A DNA stretch of 64,000 nt from JANQEU01 sp965601455. Its GTDB lineage: Bacteria; Bacteroidota; Bacteroidia; Cytophagales; Cyclobacteriaceae. The first letter of the stretch is position 1, and every line of letters starts with the position of its first letter. Shown in pieces: positions 41,101 through 46,025 of this stretch. Both the position numbers and the translations under genes were made by a program. The stretch covers positions 3,472,001-3,536,000 of the forward strand of contig OZ271831.1 of NCBI GenBank assembly GCA_965601455.1, given 5' to 3'. The notes under the pieces are model-generated. The model saw only the letters and a list, made by a program, of their open reading frames with translations. It made no database searches and was not told the DNA's origin.

Positions 41101-43123
41101 CGATCCTTACGGTATCGTTAAGTGAAGATAAATCTCCACCATTAACCGTAAGGTTATATGTCGATGAAGAAACTGTATTCAGGTTTGCAATGGTTGCAGT
41201 AGTTCCTGAGATCTCGAAATCAGAAATGTCCACCCCGGATACTCCCTCATCAAATGCAACCTGAAAAACCAAATTATCTACGTTAGTTCTTCCCGCATTT
41301 GGACTCAAACGGGTGAAACTAGAAATACTTGGAGCAGTATTATCAACAATGTAGAATTCATCGTCCTGTGACGGGACAACGGATCCAATGGTGTTTCCTG
41401 CCAAATCGACAAAATTGGTAACTGCCGCCAAGTCCAAATCCACCGTATCATTGAATGTGCTCAGGTTGCCACCACTAATAATTACTTCAAATAAAATATC
41501 AGCCACTTGAGTAATACTGGTAATAGTGGCAGTGGTATTAGTTCCAGAGTTACCCGGGGTGATTGTGAAATTCGAAGCATTATTTAAGTCGGCAAATGAC
41601 ATAGCCTCATCGAAACGAATCCAGTATTCAAGATCTGTTGACCCATCAACATATAGAGATGAAGGAGTTTGTCTTTCGATATCCCTTAGAGCCGGAGGAT
41701 CAGTATCTACAATAAACTGTTCTTCAGAATAAACTTCCCCAAGGTATGGGTCTGTGGAGGTATTCTGAATATCTGTAGATCCACTGATATCCAAAGAAAC
41801 TGTGCCGTCACCAGTGATACCGGTTATATTCACATCATAAACACTGGCCGGAGAAGCTGGAGAAACTGAATTGACAGAACCTCCTGTACTGGTCCCGGCG
41901 ACAATAAAGTCCGTACCGTCGACATTATTCACATTCTCATTGAAGGTCACTGTAAACGTTACACTTGACCCATTGGTCCTCTCTGCCGCGGCACTAGCCC
42001 TTACTATGCTTGAAATGTATGGCCCGATTGACAAAACAGTAACATCATCCGCACTAGTAGTTCCGTCCGTTGCATTCCCTGCTGCATCGGCGATAACTCC
42101 TCTGAATTGGACTACTTCCGTAGCAACTAACCCACCACTTAAAGACTCAAATTCAGAGCCGGTAATACTAAGAGTTTTAGTTGAAGGGATGTCCGCAAGG
42201 AGAATGGTGTAGGCACTACCTACATCTACCCAACCCTCCGACTCGACATTCGCCTGAATTTGAATGTATCCGTCTTCCAAACTTGCATCACTTGCAACAG
42301 GGACATCTACATCTATACCTGTGTTATCACTATCCCATTCCCCTGCTGTAACTGTTCCACCTGTCACAGCAACAGTGCCCGTAGTAGGTGCGCCTGGGAA
42401 AGTCTGATCAATAACGATTGTCTCTCCCGATGTGAAGTCTACGGTTGAAACATTACCCGCCAAGTCTGTCACACCACCAGCTGCATCAGCATCAAAATCA
42501 ACGGTAAATGATTTGTCTCCGGACCCGGAAAGCATTGGAAAAAGAAAAATAGTGTTGTCACCGTTTGAAGACGGGGATAATAAAGAAGCACCACTACCAG
42601 TGACATAGGATATAATGAAATCAGTATTTGAGACTCCGCTAACAGATTCTGAAAACGTCACTCGAATTCCGACACCTGATCCATCTTCAACTGGATTTCC
42701 AGCTTGGGAGTTATTACTTGATAATACTTCTGGGGGAGTCTTATCTATAGTGTAGCTTTCTTCAGAAGTGTATCCCGTATTGGTGATTGTAGGTGATAAA
42801 CCCGCGGAATTATTGAACTCTAGACCAAGGTTGTCATCACCGGTTCCTGTGAGTACGGTTACCGTGTACGAAGCACCTGATCCTGAAACATTACTAACAG
42901 AAGATCCGGAGATTCCGACACCCGCAACAGGTAAAAAGTTGGAGGTTGATATTCCTGTTACGGAAACGTCAAATATAACAGTGAAATCAACAGAAGCCGC
43001 ATTGGAATGCTGTGAACTGACCCTGGTGATTGATAACACGGACTGGCCGACAGAAACTATGGATGCTATCAATAGAATTGATAGCATAATCACTTTCCTT
43101 ATATCGATAACCAATCTGTTCAT
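23105..43123 (-). CDS. Giant T9SS-sorted surface protein with 43 Ig-like tandem units
   Basis: The product is 6672 residues. The N-terminus is a signal peptide (MNRLVIDIRKVIMLSILLIA...). Residues ~25-816 hold several diverse Ig/cadherin-like domains separated by DKTPPEV/DNTAPxV linkers. Residues 817-5827 are 43 consecutive Ig-like units of 114-122 residues, each ending in a DSIGN motif and a DIDTENPE linker. Residues ~5828-6030 hold two more diverged domains. MBG-type domains with KVYGEPNP, RFYGD and KIYGEVNP cores cover ~6040-6330, followed by an Ig-like domain with Cys residues. The last ~85 residues (VGPNPSDGAFTVNW ... GIYFIVIYFDNQITTQKIFIVR in pieces) are a T9SS type A sorting domain. The protein is strongly acidic, and its DxDxD clusters could bind calcium. 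I chose the ATG at 43123; a TTG 36 bases upstream would spoil the signal peptide. The gene follows the kinase gene by 80 bases and is coupled to the next gene. An adhesin or surface-filament role is inferred. Confidence 0.9.
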   Translation of the reverse strand: MNRLVIDIRKVIMLSILLIASIVSVGQSVLSITRVSSQHSNAASVDFTVIFDVSVTGISTSNFLPVAGVGISGSSVSNVSGSGASYTVTVLTGTGDDNLGLEFNNSAGLSPTITNTGYTSEESYTIDKTPPEVLSSNNSQAGNPVEDGSGVGIRVTFSESVSGVSNTDFIISYVTGSGASLLSPSSNGDNTIFLFPMLSGSGDKSFTVDFDADAAGGVTDLAGNVSTVDFTSGETIVIDQTFPGAPTTGTVAVTGGTVTAGEWDSDNTGIDVDVPVASDASLEDGYIQIQANVESEGWVDVGSAYTILLADIPSTKTLSITGSEFESLSGGLVATEVVQFRGVIADAAGNATDGTTSADDVTVLSIGPYISSIVRASAAAERTNGSSVTFTVTFNENVNNVDGTDFIVAGTSTGGSVNSVSPASPASVYDVNITGITGDGTVSLDISGSTDIQNTSTDPYLGEVYSEEQFIVDTDPPALRDIERQTPSSLYVDGSTDLEYWIRFDEAMSFADLNNASNFTITPGNSGTNTTATITSITQVADILFEVIISGGNLSTFNDTVDLDLAAVTNFVDLAGNTIGSVVPSQDDEFYIVDNTAPSISSFTRLSPNAGRTNVDNLVFQVAFDEGVSGVDISDFEISGTTATIANLNTVSSSTYNLTVNGGDLSSLNDTVRIDTATSRVIQDLAGNNLQSVAPGTKEEFIIDNTAPTVVDLGFSEDSIFESTSSWTFDIGFSEPMRLEGPVPSLLYSPDISSSLSQTGGSWTGDSVYRYTYDVIGSEDLDLISITVSDAQDSAGNVVNSRLFSDTLYLDRLKPSVASIVVSIDTIADGTVSVPGVFSVVVNYDEDMDKSVAPVISYPGAGEDPLGANATLLNASGSWTGNQQYTFTYDLADVDTTIWDIDIRVTGGLDSIGNVQLQADSVDAFNIDTKNPEVVDLVVSIDTIADGTVSVPGVFSVVVNYDEDMDKSVAPVISYPGAGEDPLGANATLLNASGSWTGNQQYTFTYDLADVDTTIWDIDIRVTGGLDSIGNVQLQADSVDAFNIDTKNPEVVDLVVSIDTIADGTVSVPGVFSVVVNYDEDMDKSVAPVISYPGTGEDPLGANATLLNASGSWTGNQQYTFTYDLADVDTTIWDIDIRVTGGLDSIGNVQLQADSVDAFNIDTKNPEVVDLVVSIDTIADGTVSVPGVFSVVVNYGEDMDKSVAPVISYPGAGEDPLGANATLLNASGSWTGNQQYTFTYDLADVDTTIWDIDIRVTGGLDSIGNVQLQADSVDAFNIDTKNPEVVDLVVSIDTIADGTVSVPGVFSVVVNYDEDMDKSVAPVISYPGAGEDPLGANATLLNASGSWTGNQQYTFTYDLADVDTTIWDIDIRVTGGLDSIGNVQLQADSVDAFNIDTKNPEVVDLVVSIDTIADGTVSVPGVFSVVVNYDEDMDKSVAPVISYPGTGEDPLGANATLLNASGSWTGNQQYTFTYDLADVDTTIWDIDIRVTGGLDSIGNVQLQADSVDAFNIDTKNPEVVDLVVSIDTIADGTVSVPGVFSVVVNYGEDMDKSVAPVISYPGAGEDPLGANATLLNASGSWTGNQQYTFTYDLADVDTTIWDIDIRVTGGLDSIGNVQLQADSVDAFNIDTKNPEVIGLSVDIDTISDSDDTNTFTISITYDEEMDRNFVPPVSFPDENALVSGLTASGGSWFSSTRYDATYTISDQDTLLQDIDVQVDQGTARDSIGNIQTANGLFTDVFDIDTENPEVIGLSVDIDTISDSDDTNTFTISITYDEEMDRNFVPPVSFPDENALVSGLTASGGSWFSSTRYDATYTISDQDTLLQDIDVQVDQGTARDSIGNIQTANGLFTDVFDIDTENPEVIGLSVDIDTISDSDDTNTFTISITYDEEMDRNFVPPVSFPDENALVSGLTASGGSWFSSTRYDATYTISDQDTLLQDIDVQVDQGTARDSIGNIQTANGLFTDVFDIDTENPEVIGLSVDIDTISDSDDTNTFTISITYDEEMDRNFVPPVSFPDENALVSGLTASGGSWFSSTRYDATYTISDQDTLLQDIDVQVDQGTARDSIGNIQTANGLFTDVFDIDTENPEVIGLSVDIDTISDSDDTNTFTISITYDEEMDRNFVPPVSFPDENALVSGLTASGGSWFSSTRYDATYTISDQDTLLQDIDVQVDQGTARDSIGNIQTANGLFTDVFDIDTENPEVIGLSVDIDTISDSDDTNTFTISITYDEEMDRNFVPPVSFPDENALVSGLTASGGSWFSSTRYDATYTISDQDTLLQDIDVQVDQGTARDSIGNIQTANGLFTDVFDIDTENPEVIGLSVDIDTISDSDDTNTFTISITYDEEMDRNFVPPVSFPDENALVSGLTASGGSWFSSTRYDATYTISDQDTLLQDIDVQVDQGTARDSIGNIQTANGLFTDVFDIDTENPEVIGLSVDIDTISDSDDTNTFTISITYDEEMDRNFVPPVSFPDENALVSGLTASGGSWFSSTRFDATYTISDQDTLLQDIDVQVDQGTARDSIGNIQTANGLFTDVFDIDTENPEVIGLSVDIDTISDSDDTNTFTISITYDEEMDRNFVPPVSFPDENALVSGLTASGGSWFSSTRYDATYTISDQDTLLQDIDVQVDQGTARDSIGNIQTANGLFTDVFDIDTENPEVIGLSVDIDTISDSDDTNTFTISITYDEEMDRNFVPPVSFPDGNALVSGLTASGGSWFSSTRYDATYTISDQDTLLQDIDVQVDQGTARDSIGNIQTANGLFTDVFDIDTENPEVIGLSVDIDTISDSDDTNTFTISITYDEEMDRNFVPPVSFPDENALVSGLTASGGSWFSSTRYDATYTISDQDTLLQDIDVQVDQGTARDSIGNIQTANGLFTDVFDIDTENPEVIGLSVDIDTISDSDDTNTFTISITYDEEMDRNFVPPVSFPDENALVSGLTASGGSWFSSTRYDATYTISDQDTLLQDIDVQVDQGTARDSIGNIQTANGLFTDVFDIDTDNPEVIGLSVDIDTISDSDDTNTFTISITYDEEMDRNFVPPVSFPDENALVSGLTASGGSWFSSTRYDATYTISDQDTLLQDIDVQVDQGTARDSIGNIQTANGLFTDVFDIDTENPEVIGLSVDIDTISDSDDTNTFTISLTYDEEMDRNFVPPVSFPDENALVSGLTASGGSWFSSTRYDATYTISDQDTLLQDIDVQVDQGTARDSIGNIQTANGLFTDVFDIDTENPEVIGLSVDIDTISDSDDTNTFTISITYDEEMDRNFVPPVSFPDENALVSGLTASGGSWFSSTRYDATYTISDQDTLLQDIDVQVDQGTARDSIGNIQTANGLFTDVFDIDTENPEVIGLSVDIDTISDSDDTNTFTISITYDEEMDRNFVPPVSFPGENALVSGLTASGGSWFSSTRYDATYTISDQDTLLQDIDVQVDQGTARDSIGNIQTANGLFTDVFDIDTENPEVIGLSVDIDTIADSDVGNTFTISITYDEDMDRTTVPQVSFPVEDPLASGLTLTGGTWVDARQYDAEYSIADSDTLLQNIDIQVDVSGGATDSIGNAQQSDALFTNVFDIDTENPEVIGLSVDIDTISDSDDTNTFTISITYDEEMDRNFVPPVSFPDENALVSGLTASGGSWFSSTRYDATYTISDQDTLLQDIDVQVDQGTARDSIGNIQTANGLFTDVFDIDTENPEVIGLSVDIDTISDSDDTNTFTISITYDEEMDRNFVPPVSFPGENALVSGLTASGGSWFSSTRYDATYTISDQDTLLQDIDVQVDQGTARDSIGNIQTANGLFTDVFDIDTENPEVIGLSVDIDTIADSDVGNTFTISITYDEDMDRTTVPQVSFPVEDPLASGLTLTGGTWVDARQYDAEYSIADSDTLLQNIDIQVDVSGGATDSIGNAQQSDALFTNVFDIDTDNPEVIGLSVDIDTISDSDNGQPFMITLDYSEPMDRTSVPSIIFPTLNGTGGDPIDSPASLTFSNGMWSDADTYVATYTISDQDTLIQDIDIRVETGPGNALDSIGNEQEVFEALDVFDIDTENPEVIGLSVDIDTISDSDNGQPFMITLDYSEPMDRTSVPSIIFPTLNGTGGDPIDSPASLTFSNGVWSDADTYVATYTISDQDTLIQDIDIRVETGPGNALDSIGNEQEVFEALDVFDIDTKNPEVIGLSVDIDTIADSDVGNTFTISITYDEDMDRTTVPQVSFPVEDPLASGLTLTGGSWVDARQYDAEYSIADSDTLLQNIDIQVDVSGGATDSIGNAQQSDALFTNVFDIDTENPEVIGLSVDIDTISDSDNGQPFMITLDYSEPMDRMSVPSIIFPTLNGTGGDPIDSPASLTFSNGVWSDADTYVATYTISDQDTLIQDIDIRVETGPGNALDSIGNEQEVFEALDVFDIDTDNPEVIGLSVDIDTISDSDNGQPFMITLDYSEPMDRTSVPSIIFPTLNGTGGDPIDSPASLTFSNGVWSDADTYVATYTISDQDTLIQDIDIRVETGPGNALDSIGNEQEVFEALDVFDIDTKNPEVIGLSVDIDTIADSDVGNTFTISITYDEDMDRTTVPQVSFPVEDPLASGLTLTGGTWVDARQYDAEYSIADSDTLLQNIDIQVDVSGGATDSIGNAQQSDALFTNVFDIDTENPEVIGLSVDIDTISDGDNGQPFMITLDYSEPMDRTSVPSIIFPTLNGTGGDPIDSPASLTFSNGVWSDADTYVATYTISDQDTLIQDIDIRVETGPGNALDSIGNEQEVFEALDVFDIDTENPEVIGLSVDIDTISDSDNGQPFMITLDYSEPMDRTSVPSIIFPTLNGTGGDPIDSPASLTFSNGVWSDADTYVATYTISDQDTLIQDIDIRVETGPGNALDSIGNEQEVFEALDVFDIDTENPEVIGLSVDIDTISDSDNGQPFMITLDYSEPMDRTSVPSIIFPTLNGTGGDPIDSPASLTFSNGVWSDADTYVATYTISDQDTLIQDIDIRVETGPGNALDSIGNEQEVFEALDVFDIDTKNPEVIGLSVDIDTIADSDVGNTFTISITYDEDMDRTTVPQVSFPVEDPLASGLTLTGGTWVDARQYDAEYSIADSDTLLQNIDIQVDVSAGATDSIGNAQQSDALFTNVFDIDTENPEVIGLSVDIDTISDGDNGQPFMITLDYSEPMDRTSVPSIIFPTLNGTGGDPIDSPASLTFSNGVWSDADTYVATYTISDQDTLIQDIDIRVETGPGNALDSIGNEQEVFEALDVFDIDTDNPEVIGLSVDIDTISDSDNGQPFMITLDYSEPMDRTSVPSIIFPTLNGTGGDPIDSPASLTFSNGVWSDADTYVATYTISDQDTLIQDIDIRVETGPGNALDSIGNEQEVFEALDVFDIDTKNPEVIGLSVDIDTIADSDVGNTFTISITYDEDMDRTTVPQVSFPVEDPLASGLTLTGGTWVDARQYDAEYSIADSDTLLQNIDIQVDVSGGATDSIGNAQQSDALFTNVFDIDTENPEVIGLSVDIDTISDSDNGQPFMITLDYSEPMDRMSVPSIIFPTLNGTGGDPIDSPASLTFSNGVWSDADTYVATYTISDQDTLIQDIDIRVETGPGNALDSIGNEQEVFEALDVFDIDTENPEVVGLVVDIDTIADSDVGNTFTISITYDEDMDRTTVPQVSFPVEDPLASGLTLTGGTWVDARQYDAEYSIADSDTLLQNIDIQVDVAGGATDSIGNAQQSDALFTDVFDIDTKNPVITEITVSIDTISDSDVGNSFIIGVIYDEDMDRTTVPQIVFPDEDPLASGLTLTGAVWLNSREYDAIYSIADSDTLLQDIDVRVNVLSGATDSIGNAQESDVLSGDLFDIDTENPEVLSISISNDTLNDASSSFSVTINYSEAMDRTSTPSIVFPSVDVGSAGLNYSSGVWNDGDTYTADYSFTDLDTFLVEVDIRIETSSATDSIGNGQIQRDTVDVFTIDTENPMVTISDPSADSTLTGPVSFTITYTDEVGIDTIKLVSLDVTVDSTRSSNSTVAVTGTGLSTRTVTLDNIGGVGDMRILIPDSTAYDISGNAALISDSSKIFRAQKILTLKSDSTTKVYGEPNPSLAGNFEYIGFQGDDDENVLQLLPVIEEPVTDTSNVGFYTITLSEGYDPYYRFVEATDQGAIEITKDTLYVIPVDTSRFYGDTLEFYPLIYSTSTVLDTLFKAADTIRNSADSLFNNNDNLDSIDVLPVAFTETNRLTNAGQYQVLIRDFADSNYFDSLVFRELEIKKAPLEVTADTIYKIYGEVNPVLTFSYDNTGFKNGQDSSVIDRQPFISTTADQLSSIGSYPITFLPGLDTNYQINTTGAALVVEKAPLIIQISSIDRVIIDNPEDYIPEFTFNVDAEVGFRNDDTPEVLDVPPFRIELVDENDPYVYDILFQGDVEATNYNIEVRVGKLFLFDSTSIIQQPIDLEVCGADPLTFDVQGEGEFTVTYEWEFRESADNFFRLASENEEFFGGTSDRLFADSVRADWDGYEFRATVSSDFGPDVVSDVVRLAVKETPPITYLSRKNSQMLVGVYNNDEATYQWKRNGEIIPGENQQYFKSFETLDLAEDIYSLEICIGSCCIESVYGQPGVIPPGEEDIPIEEIGLTVGPNPSDGAFTVNWSNPFTGEYMFRVIDTNGDEILSQLRLKGESSTEFSVDLNRESSDFTSGIYFIVIYFDNQITTQKIFIVR
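25988..31717 (-). repeat. Mixed C/D sub-array with a D-D-C higher-order repeat
   Basis: C units (345 bp, VGNTFTISITYDEDMDRTTV core) start every 1077 bp except once, where an extra D unit (366 bp, NGQPFMITLDYSEPMDR core) makes the spacing 1443 bp. C-unit left ends fall at 25988, 26699, 27776, 29219, 30296 and 31373. The first spacing (711 bp) reflects a single D between two C units. Confidence 0.9.
32747..38218 (-). repeat. Type B sub-array: sixteen 342-bp units
   Basis: Each unit encodes 114 residues with SDSDDTNTFTISITYDEEMD, FVPPVSFPDENALVSGL and a DQGTARDSIGNIQ segment. Units are nearly identical in DNA, differing by a handful of substitutions (for example Y to F in one, E to G in another, I to L in a third), so the array expanded or was homogenised recently. 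Two further B units lie at 31718-32401. Confidence 0.93.
38219..40675 (-). repeat. Type A sub-array: seven 351-bp units
   Basis: Each unit encodes 117 residues with TVSVPGVFSVVVNY, ISYPGAGEDPLGANATLL and DAFNIDTKNPEV. Rare variants (GED for DED, PGTG for PGAG, and shared silent changes) recur every three units, which shows a secondary duplication of a three-unit block. Confidence 0.92.
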
Positions 43124-43203
43124 CCCAATTATACATTGCGGGACAGATACACGCAACAACCCAATTCTCCCTTTAAAAACATATTGAAGATTTATGCGAT
43201 TTT

Positions 43204-44763
43204 CTAGCCAAATGAAACAGGTAAAATGACTTTCACTCTAACTGCCTTCCCCTTTAATACACCGGGAGTAAACTTTGGTAAACCATTTATTAATCTTGTG
43301 GCCTCCGCATCGCATTCGATAGATAGTCCACGAATTACATTCACATTACTAACTGAACCGTCCATCTCAACAACAAACTCTACTAGAACCTTACCTTCTA
43401 CACCTTCATTCCTTGCTTTATCCGGATAATTAACATTGCCTTGTGCGTAATCATAGTACGCTGATATTCCGCCTGGAAATTCAGGGTGGACATCAACTTT
43501 CATGTAGATTGTATTATCATCAGCAGGAGGCGCTGATAGTTCGGAAGTGTTAACCACATTGGGTTGATTCTCATCAATTTCCGAAACTTCAATGGGTTTC
43601 TCTCCTTCACTAAAACCAAGGTAAAGTATCGCTGCAATCAGAATAGCAAGAATAAGCGAAATGGCTACCAAAACTGGTTTTCTGGATTTACCTGTTTTTG
43701 CTTCTCCTTTCCTGGTCTCGGTTTTTTTCTGTGCAGTTGAGCTTGCCTTGCTTGGGGCCGCCTTCGCTGGACCTCCAGCTGCAGGTATTCGCTGAGTTCT
43801 AGGTTCTTCGAAACCCTCCTGGAACTCATGAGAAATCATTTTCTTATTGAAAAGATTTGATGCAAGCTTTTTACCCGATTGAACCCTATTGTTAGGATTC
43901 TTCGATAAGAGGTTCAGAATCTGTGCATTCAGCCAATCTGGAACTTTTGGGTTTTTCGAGACTGGTTCAGGCGGTGGTTCATTAATAACCTTAAATACGG
44001 TAGTTAGTGGATTATCCGTCCTAAAAGGCATCCGACCCGTCAGGCACTCGTACATTATCACGCCTAGACTGTAAAGATCACTTCTCCCATCAATCTCTTG
44101 TCCATTAGCCTGCTCAGGACTCATAAACTCAGGAGTTCCCAGTACAGTACCTGGTTGACTAAGTAGGCTCTCATTAGTGTAGACAATACCAAAATCCGTT
44201 AAAACCGGCCTTCCATCTTTTGACAGGAATATATTGCTGCTTTTAACATCTCGATGCACATAACCAGCTTTATGCAGATAATCAAGAGCTTGAGCTATTG
44301 GGATTGCAATCTTTAGTGTTTCAGCAATTCCTAATTGTCCTTTTCTCCTAATGATGGAGGATAAAGGCTCGCCGTCCAGGTACTCCATCGTCATGTAGTT
44401 AACCTGACCGATAGAATCAACATCGTGAATCGTAATAATATTTGGATGATTCAGTGATGCAGCAACCCTTGCTTCCTTTATAAATCGATTGATGAACTCA
44501 GTATCATGAACCAGGTTCTGGTGCACAATCTTTATAGCAACTGGTCTGCTCAGTGTCCGTTGAACGGCTTTATAGACTACAGCCATACCACCAGATCCTA
44601 TCTTTTCCTGAATCTCGTATTTGGCGTCTAGTGCCTCAACGATAATCTCCCTAGAGTCGGGGCCAGAACTTCCTTTAAGATCGTGACCACAGTTTCCGCA
44701 TTTCTCGTCCTCAGGCTTAACAGGCGAGCCGCAATTAGGACATTTCATTAGATCTGAACTCAT
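43204..44763 (-). CDS. Membrane Ser/Thr protein kinase with N-terminal zinc ribbon and periplasmic TonB C-terminal domain
   Basis: The 519-residue protein reads as four modules. Residues 1-30 are a zinc ribbon with Cys8, Cys11, Cys22 and Cys25. Residues ~48-310 are a Hanks-type kinase with GSGGMAVVYKA, the catalytic Lys78 (VAIKIVH), His170-Arg171-Asp172 (HRDVKSSNIFL), Asp190 of DFG and the SPEQ motif; all catalytic residues are present. A Pro/Ala/Lys linker leads to a membrane helix at ~363-384. Residues ~425-519 are a TonB C-terminal domain (HPEFPGGISAYYDYA, VEGKVLVEFVVEMDGSV, LPKFTPG). The TonB domain would lie in the periplasm, where it may contact an outer-membrane receptor or serve as the sensor. 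The ATG overlaps the upstream phosphatase stop by four bases (ATGA), so kinase and phosphatase are translationally coupled. Confidence 0.92.
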   Translation of the reverse strand: MSSDLMKCPNCGSPVKPEDEKCGNCGHDLKGSSGPDSREIIVEALDAKYEIQEKIGSGGMAVVYKAVQRTLSRPVAIKIVHQNLVHDTEFINRFIKEARVAASLNHPNIITIHDVDSIGQVNYMTMEYLDGEPLSSIIRRKGQLGIAETLKIAIPIAQALDYLHKAGYVHRDVKSSNIFLSKDGRPVLTDFGIVYTNESLLSQPGTVLGTPEFMSPEQANGQEIDGRSDLYSLGVIMYECLTGRMPFRTDNPLTTVFKVINEPPPEPVSKNPKVPDWLNAQILNLLSKNPNNRVQSGKKLASNLFNKKMISHEFQEGFEEPRTQRIPAAGGPAKAAPSKASSTAQKKTETRKGEAKTGKSRKPVLVAISLILAILIAAILYLGFSEGEKPIEVSEIDENQPNVVNTSELSAPPADDNTIYMKVDVHPEFPGGISAYYDYAQGNVNYPDKARNEGVEGKVLVEFVVEMDGSVSNVNVIRGLSIECDAEATRLINGLPKFTPGVLKGKAVRVKVILPVSFG

Positions 44764-46007
44764 TCCCCTGATCCCCCCACTTTTATTCTTACCGTATTTC
44801 CTTCAACCACGCTCTCATCCTCCAACACTACGTTTACCTGTAACAAATATTGACTATCCATTACCAGGTTCAGTTCGCTAACTTGAATCTTTCGATCGGT
44901 GGCTGAGATCTGACGGTCCTCCACAACATCCTCACCTGATTTCACAATTAACTGATAACTCTTCACACGTTCAATATCTGGATAAGCTAACCAGTAGATA
45001 TGGTAACCCGGTTGCAAGGGACTTTCATAATCAAACTGTTTTAGTGGTTTCCATGCAAACTTGATATCTCCATTGCGAGAAGTCCCCATAACCGAGGCGT
45101 TATCAATTATTAAGCTATTTGGTGAGCCTACGGAAAGTGTTTGATAGAAAAAGAAAACTGACATTCCCAAAGCCAATATGAGCATCACATACATGGAGAC
45201 TCGACTGAATTTTGAAGAAAGTACTTCTTGAGAGGTAAAATTGAATTCTCCCTGTACACTTAAAAGGGAAACTGCAATGTTATCTCTAGAACCTGATTTA
45301 AAAGCATACTCTATTAGTCTTTTCACCGCCATCCTGACTGATCCAGAGTTCTTAACTATAGTATGAAATGGACCATAATCTCTGCCCATCTTGTCGAGGA
45401 TCAAGCCATCTGAGCACAGAAGAAAAAACTCTCCAGTCTTTAACTTCGCATAAGGTTCGCTTGCGGGAAATAAATCTGGTTTTTCGCTATTGCCATCCAG
45501 ATTTTTAGTGAGATAATGCTCGTATTGTTTCTTTACAGCCGCAGGAATTTCTCCTTCCTGATTTCCATAGTGTTCCTGTAAATAGGTATGGTCTGTAGTG
45601 AGTAATCGAATATCCTCTTTTCCCACCAAGTAAATTCGACTATCTCCAATATTTGCCCATACGTACTTATCATGATAGATCATCAAAAGACAAAGGGTAC
45701 TTCCCATACCACGGTATTCCGGTCGTTCATCTACGGCCTCGGCGATTGCCTTATTGGCATGGACGTAACATTGTTCTAGTATCTTCTTTAAGCTACCTTC
45801 TTTGAAATCACCTGGATTTAATGATCGTATGTATGTTTCAATGGCAGATACTGTGAGTTGAGAGGCCATCTTTCCTCCTCGTACACCTCCCATACCATCG
45901 GCAACACCTAGAAGTAATATTCGGTCCGAAACCCGAATCTGAAGCGTAGCATCCTGATTTTCATCACGGCGCCCAACAAATGAGTCAAATGCAAAGTCTA
46001 GTCTCAC
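44760..46007 (-). CDS. Membrane-anchored PP2C-family Ser/Thr phosphatase
   Basis: Residues ~1-250 of this 415-residue protein form a PP2C catalytic domain with RRDENQDA, GVADGMGG (Asp37), VWANIGDSRIYL, TTDHT, CSDGL and SRDNIAV. These are the acidic metal-binding motifs of active enzymes. A membrane helix at ~272-292 leads to a ~120-residue extracytoplasmic beta-sandwich-like domain (IKFAWKPL, YHIYWLAYPDIERV, YQLIVKSGEDV). It should reverse the action of the kinase encoded next to it. The start is GTG; an in-frame stop seven codons upstream leaves no ATG. It follows the FHA gene by 18 bases. Confidence 0.92.
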   Translation of the reverse strand: MRLDFAFDSFVGRRDENQDATLQIRVSDRILLLGVADGMGGVRGGKMASQLTVSAIETYIRSLNPGDFKEGSLKKILEQCYVHANKAIAEAVDERPEYRGMGSTLCLLMIYHDKYVWANIGDSRIYLVGKEDIRLLTTDHTYLQEHYGNQEGEIPAAVKKQYEHYLTKNLDGNSEKPDLFPASEPYAKLKTGEFFLLCSDGLILDKMGRDYGPFHTIVKNSGSVRMAVKRLIEYAFKSGSRDNIAVSLLSVQGEFNFTSQEVLSSKFSRVSMYVMLILALGMSVFFFYQTLSVGSPNSLIIDNASVMGTSRNGDIKFAWKPLKQFDYESPLQPGYHIYWLAYPDIERVKSYQLIVKSGEDVVEDRQISATDRKIQVSELNLVMDSQYLLQVNVVLEDESVVEGNTVRIKVGGSGE

Positions 46008-46025
46008 TACTGGTCTGTTTTTCCG

